Positions 46,417-57,337 of a DNA stretch of 64,000 nt are shown here, one piece after another. Location: contig NW_020312014.1 in assembly GCF_003144115.1 (NCBI RefSeq), positions 284,620 through 348,619 on the forward strand, given 5' to 3'. Source of the stretch: Tilletiopsis washingtonensis. Taxonomy: Eukaryota; Basidiomycota; Exobasidiomycetes; Entylomatales. Within the stretch, counting starts at the first letter, position 1, and each line of letters begins with the position of its first letter. The position numbers and the translations under genes were made by a program. Below the pieces are notes generated by a model. The model was not told where the DNA came from, did not search any database, and worked only from the letters and a program-made list of their open reading frames with translations.

Positions 46417-46539
46417 TGCGCACGGTGGGATTCGAACCCACAACCGGCCAGAGCCAAAATCATTTCAGCATCCTGTGCATCTGATACATAGGAATGCGAT
46501 AATATAAGCTGACGAGCAAAGCCATTAGCGGTCGCGCGC
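46417..46539 (-). tRNA. tRNA-like gene, isotype unclear, possibly degenerate
   Basis: Read on the minus strand. The 3' half is convincing: T-arm GTGGG-TTCGAAT-CCCAC (B box), 3' acceptor strand CGTGCGC with discriminator A, and a long-variable-arm-like TTGGCTCTGGCC as in tRNA-Ser/Leu. A GCGCGCG that can pair with the acceptor strand lies about 115 nt upstream. The D-arm is not canonical. A segment similar to the tRNA-Ile intron region follows (AGCTTATATTATCGCATTCC), so an intron is likely. It could be an intron-bearing tRNA that I fold wrongly, or a pseudogene. Confidence 0.42.
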
Positions 46540-47787
46540 GCTGTTGTCCGAGCAGGCGTCGCGTGAGCGCTACTCCATTCCTCGGAGAAAGTCCCGCAAG
46601 ATGTCCTGCGCGCGACGCGCCCACGCCTGCCCTGCGCGCGTGATGCTCTGTGTGGAGGTCAGCGCCGCTTCACCTCTTTCGCTCTCTACTTCCACCACCA
46701 GTCCGCGCTCAGGCCCTTTGTCCAGCGATGACGACGGCAAGACGCATGGAGCCAGAGGCGCTGCGCTCACGATCGCGTGCGGGACAGCAGTGCGCAGGCC
46801 GCACGAGCCTCTCGACGCTCGAGGGCGGTGCTCGCATGAATACGCTTCGCAGGGAACGAGGCTCTGCCGTCCAGGCACGCTCCGTCCGGCCTTCGATGGA
46901 GGTGGCCGAGCCGAGCAGATCGGGCCCAGACTTCTGCTAGCGCTGTATTCATCGTACGCTGGTGCGAGCGCCCGGCAGAAGCTGGCTCGGGCCGGCGCAG
47001 CATGGCAGCGCGGAGTTGAGCTCGGACCGCCAACACGTGGCGGCGCTCGACCCCCCTCAGCGCCGATTCGCATGCGTGCGAACAGACAGCAGCCATACGC
47101 TCGATGCAAAGCCAGACCGGTGTATCCAACTGTCGTGCTCTGGCGCAGGCCACGCCAGCCCCGGAGAGCAAAGAGGCGCTGATGAAGCTGCAGGACACCG
47201 CCGCAAGCGCGCCTCGGCCCGCCGACGACGGCACCGGCCCAGGCCGTCTGGGCAACCCAGAGAGCACCAGAGCTGGCACGAGCGTGACATTGGCGTTGTT
47301 CCTCCGCGCAGAATGCGTTTCATGCCGCTCTTCCCGGCGCACCCTGCTGTCACGACGCATCGCCGCACCTGGAGGCCGCACTCACGCATTGCCGAGCCGG
47401 CGGAGCTGCAGGTGCCGTCTGAGCACGCCTAAGTGCTCGAGATGGACGCTCAGACCAGCTCTCCGCCTTTGCTGTCATGCGGCGCAGGCGCGGGACACGC
47501 ACACGCACCCCAAGGAGCGCTGCGAGCGCTGCGAGCGCAGGTACAGCAGCTAGGCTCTCGTCGTGCTGTCCGACCCTTCGAGGTGGTGTGTCTGTCGGCC
47601 AGCGGCTCGGCGAAAGGCGCAGCAAGGCGGGAGTGGCTCACATGGCGCCGTGTGGGCGCCGCTGCCTGGCACTTGACCGTCTGACCTTCATAAGCAAGGG
47701 CTGCCCCGTCGGGACGGCTCTCACCCCAACTCCCTCCGATCGCTACCGCCCCTCTCCTTCTCTCCGCGTCCGCTCTCACTCTCCGCG
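46540..47787. other. Gene-poor region upstream of the membrane-protein gene
   Basis: This about 1.25-kb stretch lies between the tRNA-like gene and the multi-spanning membrane protein. Long but unstructured open frames lie on both strands; none has a domain, a membrane segment pattern or credible introns. It presumably includes the promoter of the downstream gene. Confidence 0.45.
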
Positions 47788-49526
47788 ATGGGTCTCTCTT
47801 CTCTTAACATCGCGAGCATTCCGACCGATCCGGAGGAGCTGCGCAAGTTCACCATCGCCTTCAGTGAGTCTCGCAGCCGCATCTCTGCTTCGCTATCGTT
47901 GACACATGCTCGCACAGTCAATGGCGCGAACCCGCTGATCTGTGTGTCAGCTTCGTCGAGCTTTGCCATGCCGCTGTACTCGCGCTGACGACGCTCCTGC
48001 AACAGGGACGACATTCCTCTGCGTCGGCTTCTGCGTCGGCGACTCCTTCACCCAAGCCAATCGTGAAAAGAACCTGCTCAAGAACATGCGCCCGGCCACA
48101 TACTGCTACTGTGAGTCACTCGACGTCGGCGAGCCATGCATCGGCTGACACTTCGTCTGCGCAGTCACCATCCGGTGCGCACCGCGCAGCCTTCTATGGC
48201 CGCGTCGCTTGCTCATCTTCTGTCCACAGCATCGCCAAGTTCACCGCCCTCGTGCTCTTTAGCCTCACCATACCTCTGGGCGGCAGCAACGACACCTTTG
48301 CAAACGCCGGGACCAAGATCTACTTCTTCCTCGAGGCTGTTGTCTACGCCGCCGTCAAGGCAGTCCTTCTGTGCGTCTCTTCGCGACGTGATGCGAGCGC
48401 TGCGCTGACGCAGGCATCTTCCAGCCTCCGAACGCTCGCCCTCTACCAGAATCATACCGCGGTCCGATTGTCTTGTGTTCTTGCCTGGTTTGTGGCGTCA
48501 GGCTTTCATTTCATCAACTGCTGGACGTTTTCGGCGACGGCGAACCCCATTCCGGGCCTAACCAGTGAGCCAGTGCGGCCGATCGTCGACTAGTTCGGTG
48601 CTGACTTTGCTGCAGTCTTCCGGCCTGTGACACGCGGAGGCCTGCTCCGCGTCTGGCCCTATTTCGTCAGCCTTGCCTTCGAGACTGCCATGGTGAGATT
48701 GGATGACCAGGGAGCAGCATGGCTCGCGCTGAACCACTCGCCAGACCATCTTGACGTTCTACGGCTCCCGCCGCGGCACGCCTCTCCTCACGTAAGTGAT
48801 TCCACCACCTTACCAGCTCGTCCGCAAGCTCACTCTTCTCCACAGCACCCAAGAGATGCTCCGCATGCAGCCTAGCCGCGGCATGCGCGTGCAGCGCGGC
48901 GAGCTGGTGGCCTCGAAGATCTTCCGCGGCCAGCTGCTCTACTATGCCTGTCTTGTTGCCTGCACGAGCGTCACCGGCGTGATGCAGTGTGTCTCGGCTA
49001 TCAACGGCTACTACTCGCTCGTGCCCCTGCCCGTCGGCCTCACGCTCACTAGCGCCAGCGCGTGCAACATCATTCTGTCGCTGCGCCTGCCCGCCACCGG
49101 CATCGTCGAGATGGGTGAGTCCTGCTCGACACGCTCGCACAGGTGCACCCGCTGACGCCTCGTCCAGACCCTGCTGCTCCCCTCGCTGCCGCCGCGGCTG
49201 CTCGCACCGACCTCGAGATGCACCACAAGGAGCACTTCCCCATCAGCTCTGCGATGCCGCTCGATCTCGAGAGCAAAGACGGCTCGACGCGCCAGCTCGT
49301 CATGCCCGTCGTCGGCTACGAGTCTCCGACGGCGCCTCGCTCGACGCACCCCTTCGGCGCGTGGCCCAGCGGCCGCATTCCGGCGCTGTACGGCCCCGGC
49401 CACCCGCAGCAGCCCGAGTCGCCGCAGTCGATGGGCAGCCCGCCCATCGTCGAGGAGGTGGCGCTCGACGGCGGCATCCACATCATCCGCAGCCAGGTCA
49501 CGCACGTCGACGACCTGCGCCAGTGA
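47788..49526 (+). CDS. Multi-spanning membrane protein of unknown function
   Basis: Predicted 407 residues from nine exons: 47788-47863, 48006-48110, 48165-48174, 48230-48370, 48425-48564, 48616-48692, 48745-48791, 48846-49114 and 49168-49526. Frame holds at each junction. Six or seven hydrophobic segments are visible, among them TTFLCVGFCVGDSF, IAKFTALVLFSLTIPL, IYFFLEAVVYAAVKAVLL, LSCVLAWFVASGFHFINCW, VWPYFVSLAFETAM, LLYYACLVACTSVTGVM and VGLTLTSASACNIILSL. The C-terminal about 120 residues are soluble and acidic. Exon 3 is 10 nt and needed to keep frame. At the exon 4/5 junction the second of two AGs (48423-48424) is used; the first lies too near the branch site and gives a frame that fails at the next junction. 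I cannot name the family. Confidence 0.68.
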
Positions 49527-49671
49527 ACGCGAACCTTCCCACAGCGACGCCGCCCCGTTCCCACATCCGCGCTCCCACACACGATCCTTTGTAGCCTCGC
49601 CTTCCGAAGTCAATCATTCATCTCTGAGCATCCGTGACTGCGGCATTCCTTCTAATTAGGTTGGTGTACGT

Positions 49672-52600
49672 CTAGGCAAAGACCCAGTCTCCACGCTCCA
49701 GGCCCTCCACCAGCGCGCTCGTCTCCGCGTTCTTGAAGCGGCGCCGGTGCTGCTCGTGCGCCAGCATGGCACCCACGCCGGGGCCGCCGACCTTGGTCTG
49801 GTAGCACGCAAAGCCCTGCTTCTCGAGGTCGGCGACGAGACGCTGCAGCGTCTGCTCGTCCGTCTCGTCGGGGATCAGCGTCACAGCGCAGCCGCCTCCG
49901 CCGGCGCCCGTCAGCTTCGTGGCGAGTCCGGCGGCCTCCGTCGTGTGGCGCACTGCCTCGAGCGATGGGTGCGAGACGCCGAGGCCCACCAGCAGCGCGT
50001 GGTTGCGCACGATGAGCGCCTGCAGCGTCTGCAGCTGCTTGGCGCGGCTGATCGACGAGTCGCCCGCGAGGACGACGGCAGCCTCGTCCGCGATGTTCTG
50101 GATGTCCTGCAGCGCAGCGCCGACGCCCTGCGGGTCCGCCTGCAGCTTGGCGCCGACGCCGGCGACGAGGCTCTTCGTGTCGCGGCCGACGCGCGTGTCG
50201 GTGAGCAGGAAGCGCACTGCTGCGAAGCCGCGCATCGTGCGCATCTCGCTGCTGGCGCGGCCGGTCCGCTCGTGGGCGCGCGCGAAGGAGAGGGCGCCGC
50301 CGTGCACGGCGACGGCGTTGTCCACGCCGGATGGGTTGCCGTGGATGACCTTCTCGGCGAGGAAGGCGTAGGCGTTGATCTGCTCGGCGGCAGCGGCAGA
50401 GATGCGCTCGTCGAACTCGATGCGGCCCTTGGTGAAGAGCAGCGCAGCCGAGAGCGCCGAGGAGAGCGCAGCTGAAGAGCCGAGGCCAGCACCGATCGGC
50501 AGACCAGACCGCACGACGTAGGCCTGACCGGCGCTGGAGCGAGCGAAAGGGTCAGCAGGCGTCTCTCGCGCTTCTCGCAGAGGCACTCACCGGTCGTCGG
50601 CCTGAGCGATGCTCATGTACAGGTACAGGAACGCAACGCTGGCAGCATGGCTCCGCTCGCTCTCGTTGGCCACAGTGCCAACAGTCGCCTCGAGCGCCTT
50701 CAGCAGGCCTGCGTCGAGCGCGTCCGGCGCCTTGGCAGACCGTGCCGGCGCGGAGTCCCACGGCAGCCCCTCCAGCTCCCACTCGTGCTCGACCTTCAAG
50801 TCTGGCAGCGCGATGCTGATCTTCGCGTCTGCCCGCGGCTCGACGTGCGCGTAGCACCGCAGTGCCACGCTCGCGGCGATGGCGGTAACGCCGTGGACGA
50901 CCGCGTGCTCGCCGAAGAGGATGACCTTGCCCGGCGCAGAGACCACCATCTTGGTCGGCGCCGGCTCTCCGCCGCCCAGCTCGCCGTTCGTCGCCGCAGC
51001 CACTGCTGCTTCGGCAGGGTCGCCGCCACGCGTCTGCGATTTTGACGAGTCGACGCCGCCAATGTCCACAACGGCATCATCTGCAGCGGCCACAGCCGCA
51101 AGGCGCTCAAAGCGGCTTGCCGACTCGACTTGGTCCTCTGCCGTCTCGACGGCCTTCGGTGCTGGTGCCTCGATGGCGAGGCGCTGTCCGTGTGGCCGGA
51201 TGGCGCCAGCCTGCAGCAGAGCGCTCTCGAGGTCCTCGATCAGGTCCCGGCAGTCCTCGATGCCGACGCAGAGGCGGATCAGGTCCTCTGGCAGATTGCG
51301 CGCGGCGCGGACCTTGGGGTCGATGGAAGCGTGTCTGCCCGACGAGAGGCTGTCAGCTGGAGAAGCGGGATCTAGGATCTCTGCCTACGCACGACATGAG
51401 GCACGGCATGCTGATCAGCGAGTTGACGCAGCCAAAGCTGACACTGATGCCCCACAGGCGCGTGGCGCCAACGATGCGCTCGGAGAGGTTCTTGTCGCCC
51501 GTCTCAAAGCTGAGCACAGCGCCCGGGCCAGCAGCCTGCATGTCGTGGATCGCCTTGTTCGGGTGCGAGTCAAGGCCAGGGTAGTTGACCTTGAAGCCCA
51601 GCGAGTCGAGGTAGCGCGCCACGAGCCGTGCAGACGCCTGCTGCCGGTCCATGCGCACGGCGAGCGTCTTGATGCCGCGCAGCAGCAGGAACGAGTCCAT
51701 CGGCGTGAGCGCATTGCCGATCGAGTTGATCGTGAAGGCGATTTGCTGGATTTGGCTGTCAGCTGGGACACGCGAGAGGCATCGTCCCGCGTCAACTCAC
51801 CTTGCCCACGTCCTCTCGGTCGCACGCGATCACACCCGCCATCAGGTCGTGGTGGCCGGACAGGTACTTGGTGCCACTGTCGTACACCACATCTGCGCCC
51901 AGCTCCAGCGGGCGCATGAGGTACGGCGACATCATCGTGTTGTCGCTGGTGCCCCCTGTCAGCCGCCAGCTGGAGCGCCCTTACAAGCAACCACACTCAC
52001 ACGACCACCACGGCGTCAGGAGCGAAGTCCTTGGCTGCCCGCGCGCACCGCTGCAGGTCGCACACCTTCAGCAGCGGGTTTGTGGGCGTCTCGAGCAGCA
52101 GCATCTTTACGGGGCCGCACTTGCCCTCCTTGGCGTCCTGGGCACGCTGCTCCAGCAGTGCCTCGACCTTGGAGGCGTCAGTCGTGTCGACGTGGTCCGT
52201 CTCGATGCCGCCGTGCGAGGCGAGGTAGGTCAGCAGGCGGTTGGTGCCGCCGTAGAGGTCGTCACCGGCGATGATGCGCTCTCCGGGCTTGAGCATCCGC
52301 GTCACCACGTCGAGGCAGGCCATGCCCGACGAGACGGCAAAGGAGTAGCGGCACGACTGCAGCTGGCAGAGGTGGTGCTGCAGCATGGAGCGCGTCGGGT
52401 TGCCGGAGCGCGAGTAGTCAAACTCGGAGCCGGGCAGGCCCTTGAATGTGGCGCTATGATGGAGGTGTGAGCAGAGGCTCGATGTATTGCCAGAGCCGTG
52501 CTGTCGGCTGATCCCTCCCGCTCGGGCTCACCTCATGTACAGCGGCGTGCTGCTGGCGCCGTACTGGTCCTTGTGGTTGGGGTCGTCGACGGTGGCGCAC

Positions 52601-52839
52601 GTCGTGGCGAAGCGGTGGCCGTTCATGCTGCGGCGGTCCTGTGCGCTGATCATGCCGCTGGCGCGCGCCGCGAGGGCCCGCGAGCCGGCGACGTCGCCGC
52701 CCGTTGCGAGGAGCGCATCGCCGTCAATCGAGGCGGTCGAGTGGGAGAGGGAGAGGGAGGCGACAGACGAGGCGAGCGAGGAGCTGAGCGACGGCAGTGC
52801 GCCGCTGCCGGGCCCCGAGTCGGGAGCGCTCGATGCCAT
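49672..52839 (-). CDS. Cystathionine beta-lyase / mevalonate kinase fusion protein
   Basis: Predicted 954 residues from six exons: 52839-52532, 52453-52001, 51945-51801, 51745-51393, 51334-50591 and 50533-49672. Residues 1-461 form a PLP-dependent cystathionine beta-lyase (cystathionine to homocysteine): [84 protein letters not shown] (PLP Lys near 280) and [15 protein letters not shown]. Residues 549-954 are a full-length GHMP mevalonate kinase: [54 protein letters not shown] and [15 protein letters not shown]. Exon 5 encodes the end of the lyase, an 87-residue linker and the start of the kinase in one frame without a stop or a good splice donor. Two separate genes with overlapping transcripts, kinase starting at Met549, is the alternative. 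It is divergent from RRP17. Confidence 0.85.
50950..51210 (-). other. Linker between lyase and kinase in the fusion protein
   Basis: Residues 462-548 of the fusion, all within exon 5. The composition is Ala/Glu/Gly/Pro-rich (for example [20 protein letters not shown] and [12 protein letters not shown]), as in flexible inter-domain linkers. Triplet-by-triplet reading shows no TAA, TAG or TGA in frame, no in-frame ATG before Met549, and no GTGAGT/GTGCGT-type donor. Confidence 0.8.
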
Positions 52840-53129
52840 GGCGGTGTGAGGTGTGTGAGGGTGGAAGTGAGGAAGGCGAGGGGCTCCGCCGTGGAGTCAC
52901 GCAATACGCCGGGCGTGTGGCTTCCGGTGCGGTGCGGCGCTGCGGCGATACGCGCCCGGCCAACGCCGACCAACCTTTTTGGGCGTGGCGGTGCGCGAGC
53001 TGCACCTGCTGCGCCGGCCGCCATCCTTCTGGCCCTCACCGCCCTCACTCCACCTCGGCCGCATCCTCGCCTGACCTGGCCACTCGCCGCCTCACACCGC
53101 ACCGCACCTCACCACACTCGCATCACACC
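52840..53129. promoter_or_regulatory. Divergent promoter region, CBL-MVK / RRP17
   Basis: A stretch of 290 bp between outward start codons. It carries a short T-run at about 52974-52980 and C/A-rich sequence just before the RRP17 ATG. It is the only obvious promoter for the whole fused gene. No factor site is assigned. Confidence 0.4.
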
Positions 53130-54413
53130 ATGGAGGCGCCGCTGCAGGCCTACACGCAGTCCGGCCAGGCCTCGCGCGCCGCAAAGGACGCAAAGGGCGG
53201 CTCGTCGCGCGACGCCCGCCGCGCACTGCGCGCCAAGCCAAAGACCAAGTCCAAGTCGGCCGCCTCGCTGCACGCCCAGCGCTTCCGCCGCAGCAAGGAT
53301 GCGCCCGTCATCGCCTTCGACGACGACAACCGCAGAGACTTCCTCACCGGCTTCCGCAAGCGCAAGAACGAGCGCATTGCAAAGACAAAGGCAAAGTACG
53401 CCGAGCGCGCAAAGGAGGAGCTGAAGGCTGCGCGCAAGGAGGTGAGTGCGGCCGGAGAGTGTGACCCAGCAGGAGGCAGCAGGATTGGGTTGCGAGCAGA
53501 GGCGCTGAGGCGGAGGAGCATGACGGTGCGTTCGGCTCTACCGTGCTGACCCTCTTCTCCCCTCAGACACGAGAGGCGCGCAAGCAAAAGGCTGCCGAAA
53601 ATGTGCGCATGGAGGAGGAGGCGTACGGGCCGATGCCCGCATTAGGCGCCTTGGGTGTGGAGGGTGCAGGGCTTGAGTCTGACGGCGAAGAAGACGACAG
53701 TGAGTGGCGCAGGCAGTGGCTCGCGGCGCAGCGTCTCACGTCTCTGCTCCTCAGTCATTGCTGCGCCTGCCTCATACGACACGCCGGAGCACTTCACAAG
53801 CGTGACAGTCTCATCTTTCGACCCATCCGATGCGCTCACGTTCGATGCGAGTGCTCCGACCCCCGCACCGGCACCTGTCAAGACCGTCAAGGCGAGCAGA
53901 GCTGAAGGCGAAGCATCTTCGTCATCAGCACCGCGGCGCATCCGCTCGCTCGCCGCTCTCGGCGGCACCGAGCTGCCTCCGTCTTCTGCTCGTGCGGCTA
54001 AGCGTGCCAAGAACGCAACGTCGAGCGCAGCAGCGAACAACAGCGGCGGACGGTCACGCGCGCCTCGGGTACCCGCCGGCCTGGAGCCGGAGCGCATCGT
54101 CGAGCTTCTCGAGCCGGCGTCCAAGCGGAAAGCCGAGCCGTTGATGCAGCCGGAGATCCTCGGTGGCGGCGGTGCAGAGGCAGCAGCAGCCGGCGCAACG
54201 TTCCACTACGAGACCAAGGCGGAGCGCGCGCAGGAGCGCACTAAGATCCGCGAGAAGCGGCAGAAGATGAAGGAGAAGCGCGTGGCGACGGAGCGCAACC
54301 GGCGCATGTCCGGCGGCAAGGAGAAGAAGAAGAAGGAGGGCAAGCGTGGCCTGGGCGGCAAGGGCAAGCCGAAGGGCAAGGGCGCGCAGGGCGGCAAGGG
54401 CAAGAAGGTCTAG
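53130..54413 (+). CDS. RRP17: RRP17/Nol12-family nucleolar protein (5' end rRNA processing)
   Basis: Predicted 367 residues from three exons: 53130-53441, 53567-53699 and 53755-54413. Rrp17/Nol12 is an RNA-binding factor in 60S maturation, linked in yeast to 5'-to-3' exonucleolytic trimming of 5.8S and 25S. The family block spans about residues 60-125: APVIAFDDDNRRDFLTGFRK, RKNERIAKTKAKYAERAKEE and across the intron TREARKQKAAENV. The middle is low-complexity. The C-terminus is a basic, strongly Lys/Gly-rich tail (KMKEKRVATERNRRM, then KGK repeats) suited to nucleolar RNA. Other family members are about 210-240 residues, so this one is extended after the domain. Confidence 0.87.
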
Positions 54414-54640
54414 CTCAGGGCGCCAATGTCATCGTCGCACACTCTCCATCCGGAAATCGGAGCATGCATTGCGGGCGTAGCGTGGACGGACGCGTACAGA
54501 TGTGTGATGTGTGGGAGCAAGCGGGTCGGGGAACGTACGTCAGAATGAAGAAGGCGGTATGTTGCAGTAGCGACGAGACGGCGAAGTGACCAAGAGCTTG
54601 AGGACAGCCAGCCACCTTTCACCTAGCGGATGAGCACTCC

Positions 54641-57337
54641 TCACGCAACCACATGCGTGCCCATCCGGTGCTGCGCTGCCGCGGCAGCAGCAGCTTTTTC
54701 CTTCTTCGTCGGCGCAGGCGGCGCCGCGCCTGGCACGACGCGTTTTGGGCGCGGAGCAGCGCCTCCGGCCGCAGCGCCAGCAGCGGGTGACAGCGGCGTG
54801 TTGGCAGCGCTGGGGAGCGTTGCCGAAGCGGCTGCGACCGGCGTGGCAGGCTTCGCGTGGCCATTGACGCCGTTGGCCTTCGGTTTCTGAGGCGCAGGCG
54901 TCGCCAGTGCCGGAGCTGCAGCCGCGGGGGTGGCGCTTGCTGTCGCGCCCGTCGCAGCCTGCAGCGCATCGGTGCGCGCAAAGAAGAGCAGATACGCCAC
55001 GCCGTTGTGCGTGCGCGGCGGGATCGAGCTGTTCAGCTGGCCAATCGGCGCCGAGGCAGACGGCGTGCCCGGCGGCGGGCAGATCTGCCAATTCGTGTCG
55101 TCGATGTGGAGCCACTGCTGGCCGTCCTGCCGCAGGACGTCGACCGTGTAGTGACCGCCAGACGCAAAGCGGCCGTGGTGGTACACGACTGGAGACAGGA
55201 GTCAGCACACGCGGCAGAGCTCAACCATGCGGGACGCTCACCTCCGAACAGGCGGTAGTGCCTCTGTGCCTCGGCGCGCCGAGCAGGCGCAATGACGCTC
55301 TCGTCGATCTCGAGCTCCTGCGAGAAAGCGAGCTCCTTGGAGTCCTTGAGCACCTCGCCGCCGTCGTAGACGAAGCGCTTGAGGTGCAGCACGAGCACAG
55401 GCGGCAGGCTCTCGACGAGCACCGTCTTGGTCGCGTCCACAGCAGCGCCGCGCGACGGGCTCCACACGCCGGGGATCACCTCTGGCACGCAGAGGTTGCG
55501 CAGCGCGTCAGAGACGGAGCGCACGCTGGGCGGGCCGACATCGAGCTGCAGCGGCTGGTATGGCTCGAGCGTGACGCTGTCCTTCGCGCCGGGCGTGCGC
55601 AGGACGGAACGCAGCTTGCCGCCGAAGATGCGCGTGATGGGCGAGTCGGACGTGGCCGTCTGCGGATGCGGTCAGCACCGAAGCCGGGAGCCAGCGGCAG
55701 GGCAATGAGACTCACAGTACGCGTGTGTGCCACGCGGCCCTTCGTCCCGACCTCCATCCAGCCCTCTGCCTCTGGCGAGCTCGGGCGACGCACGATGCGC
55801 TGCTCCTCTGCCTCATCATCCTCTGCGACCACGCCCTCTGCTCCCTCCTCTGCCTCCTCTTCTGTGCCAGAGCGAGCCGCGAGACGACGAAGCGCAACGA
55901 GCAGCTCTTCGTGCAGCGTGTCGAGCAGGAAGCCCAGGAACTCTTCTGCGTCCTCCTGGTGGCCGCGCTGGAAGGGAGACGTGTGAGCTGAGCACAGCAG
56001 CGGTCGGCTAGCACACGATGGCACTCACGCGCATGGTGTCAAAGCGCTTCGTCAGCCGCATGGCGTCGTACACGAACTCCGGCGCGAAGGGCTCGTCCGG
56101 AGTCTCGTTACCCGAGCGCTCAGCGTCCGCGGGGTGGAACTCGCGCAGGAAGTGGATGCTGAAAGCTCTGGCGTCAGACACAGGCACAGCAGCGAGGCTC
56201 GGCGCACTCACACTGCCTCCATCAGCGGCGTCGAGTTGGACAGATCCGCGGGTATGGAGCTTCCGATCAAGGAGAACAGGTTCGTGAAGGGCGCGCAGTA
56301 CACAAGCACTTGCAGGATCTGCGCGCGGCGTCTGAGTATCTGCAGAGCAAGAGCAAAGAGGCACGACTCACAGCGTTGGCGAAGCAAAAGTTGCCAGTGT
56401 TGATCATGCCGCGAGGCCGCGTCAGCGGCGCAACGAAGGAGCGCTCTGCCGCGCGCAGTTGCTCCTTGAGCGAGAGCTTCGGTCGCTTCTGCGCCTGCTG
56501 ATCCGAGCGCGACGACTTCTTCCGTCGCGATGCCGGCGACAGCGGCGCCGAAGGAGAAGCGGACGCAGAGGCAGCAGCCGATGCGGAGCCCGACGCCGGC
56601 ACAGAGATCGAGATGCCGTTGGAGGTGGAGGCAAGGTTGGCCCAGGAGCGCGGCGCACCCCACGCTGGCACACTCGGCATGCGAGGGGAGCGCATGCCAG
56701 ACGTCGAGGCACCTGCTGTGGAGGCAGGCGGCGAGACGACCGCCGTGCCGTCAGACGGCGGCATGAAGCCGCGGCCTGTCGCCTCGCCATTGCGGCTCTC
56801 CGTAGGAGGTCCGCTGGCACTGGCTCCCTGGCTCTTCTCTGCTCGCTGCAAGTTCTCCGTCGTCAAAGCATGCGGCGCCGCGTCTGACGAAGCGCTCGGC
56901 GCCACTGCGACGTCCTTGGCGGCAGCGGCTGCCGGCTTCGTTGACCGCGGGAAGACACGCGGCGGCAATCTCAGTCGCGCAGCGAGCGTCAGTGCGCCGG
57001 CGCTGGCTGATGGTGGCGGCCGAGGCGAGCGAGGCAGCGGCCCGAGCTCGGAGTGCGTTGCGGATGGAGGTGCTGCGCGCTGAGGCTGTGCCTCGGAAGC
57101 GGGCAGTGGCGATTTTGAGGCGCGCGAGCGGGCAGGCGGCGCAGCGGAGGGAAAGGCAGACGAAGAAGAGGCGGCAGGTGCTGCGTCGCTCGGAGGAGCG
57201 AGCAGCAGGCCGCCCTCCGAGGCAGCCGAGGCGAGTGAGAAGCTGAGCTCCTGCGAGCGTGGAGGTGGGGCAAGCTGCGAGGCGCGCGACAGCGGCGGGC
57301 GCGAGGGCCCGGCCGCATCGCTGCCGAGGTCTGCCAT
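54641..57337 (-). CDS. UBP3: Ubiquitin carboxyl-terminal hydrolase, UBP3/USP10 type
   Basis: Predicted 809 residues from six exons: 57337-56372, 56318-56212, 56167-56029, 55967-55716, 55659-55242 and 55188-54641. USP-family cysteine protease; Ubp3/USP10 removes ubiquitin from coat, ribosome and stress-granule clients. About 300 disordered N-terminal residues precede the catalytic domain. The Cys box is RGMINTGNFCFANA then ILQVLVYC (Cys near residue 319, with the intron between). RGHQEDAEEFLGFLLDTLHE follows, then VLVLHLKRFVYDGGEVLKDS, and the His box GRFASGGHYTVDVL (His near 641). HIDDTNW and YLLFFAR complete the core. The C-terminal tail is Ala/Pro-rich and ends GTHVVA. The partner Bre5/G3BP is not in this window. 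UBP3 assignment rests on the QEDAEEFL...LDTLHEEL pattern and overall layout. Confidence 0.9.

Noticed and set aside
46544-47182. 212-residue plus-strand open frame in the gene-poor interval
   Set aside because: Cys/Arg/Ser-rich random-like composition, overlapped by equally long frames on the other strand, and no domain.
48371-48419. Earlier acceptor (CAG ending 48413) for exon 5 of the membrane protein
   Set aside because: The AG is only a few bases from the likely branch A, and the resulting frame cannot be continued through the next junction; the next AG works.
49672-51093. Mevalonate kinase as a separate gene
   Set aside because: The only in-frame ATG is Met549 and the upstream frame is continuous with the lyase. 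I kept one fused gene and list the two-gene reading as the alternative.
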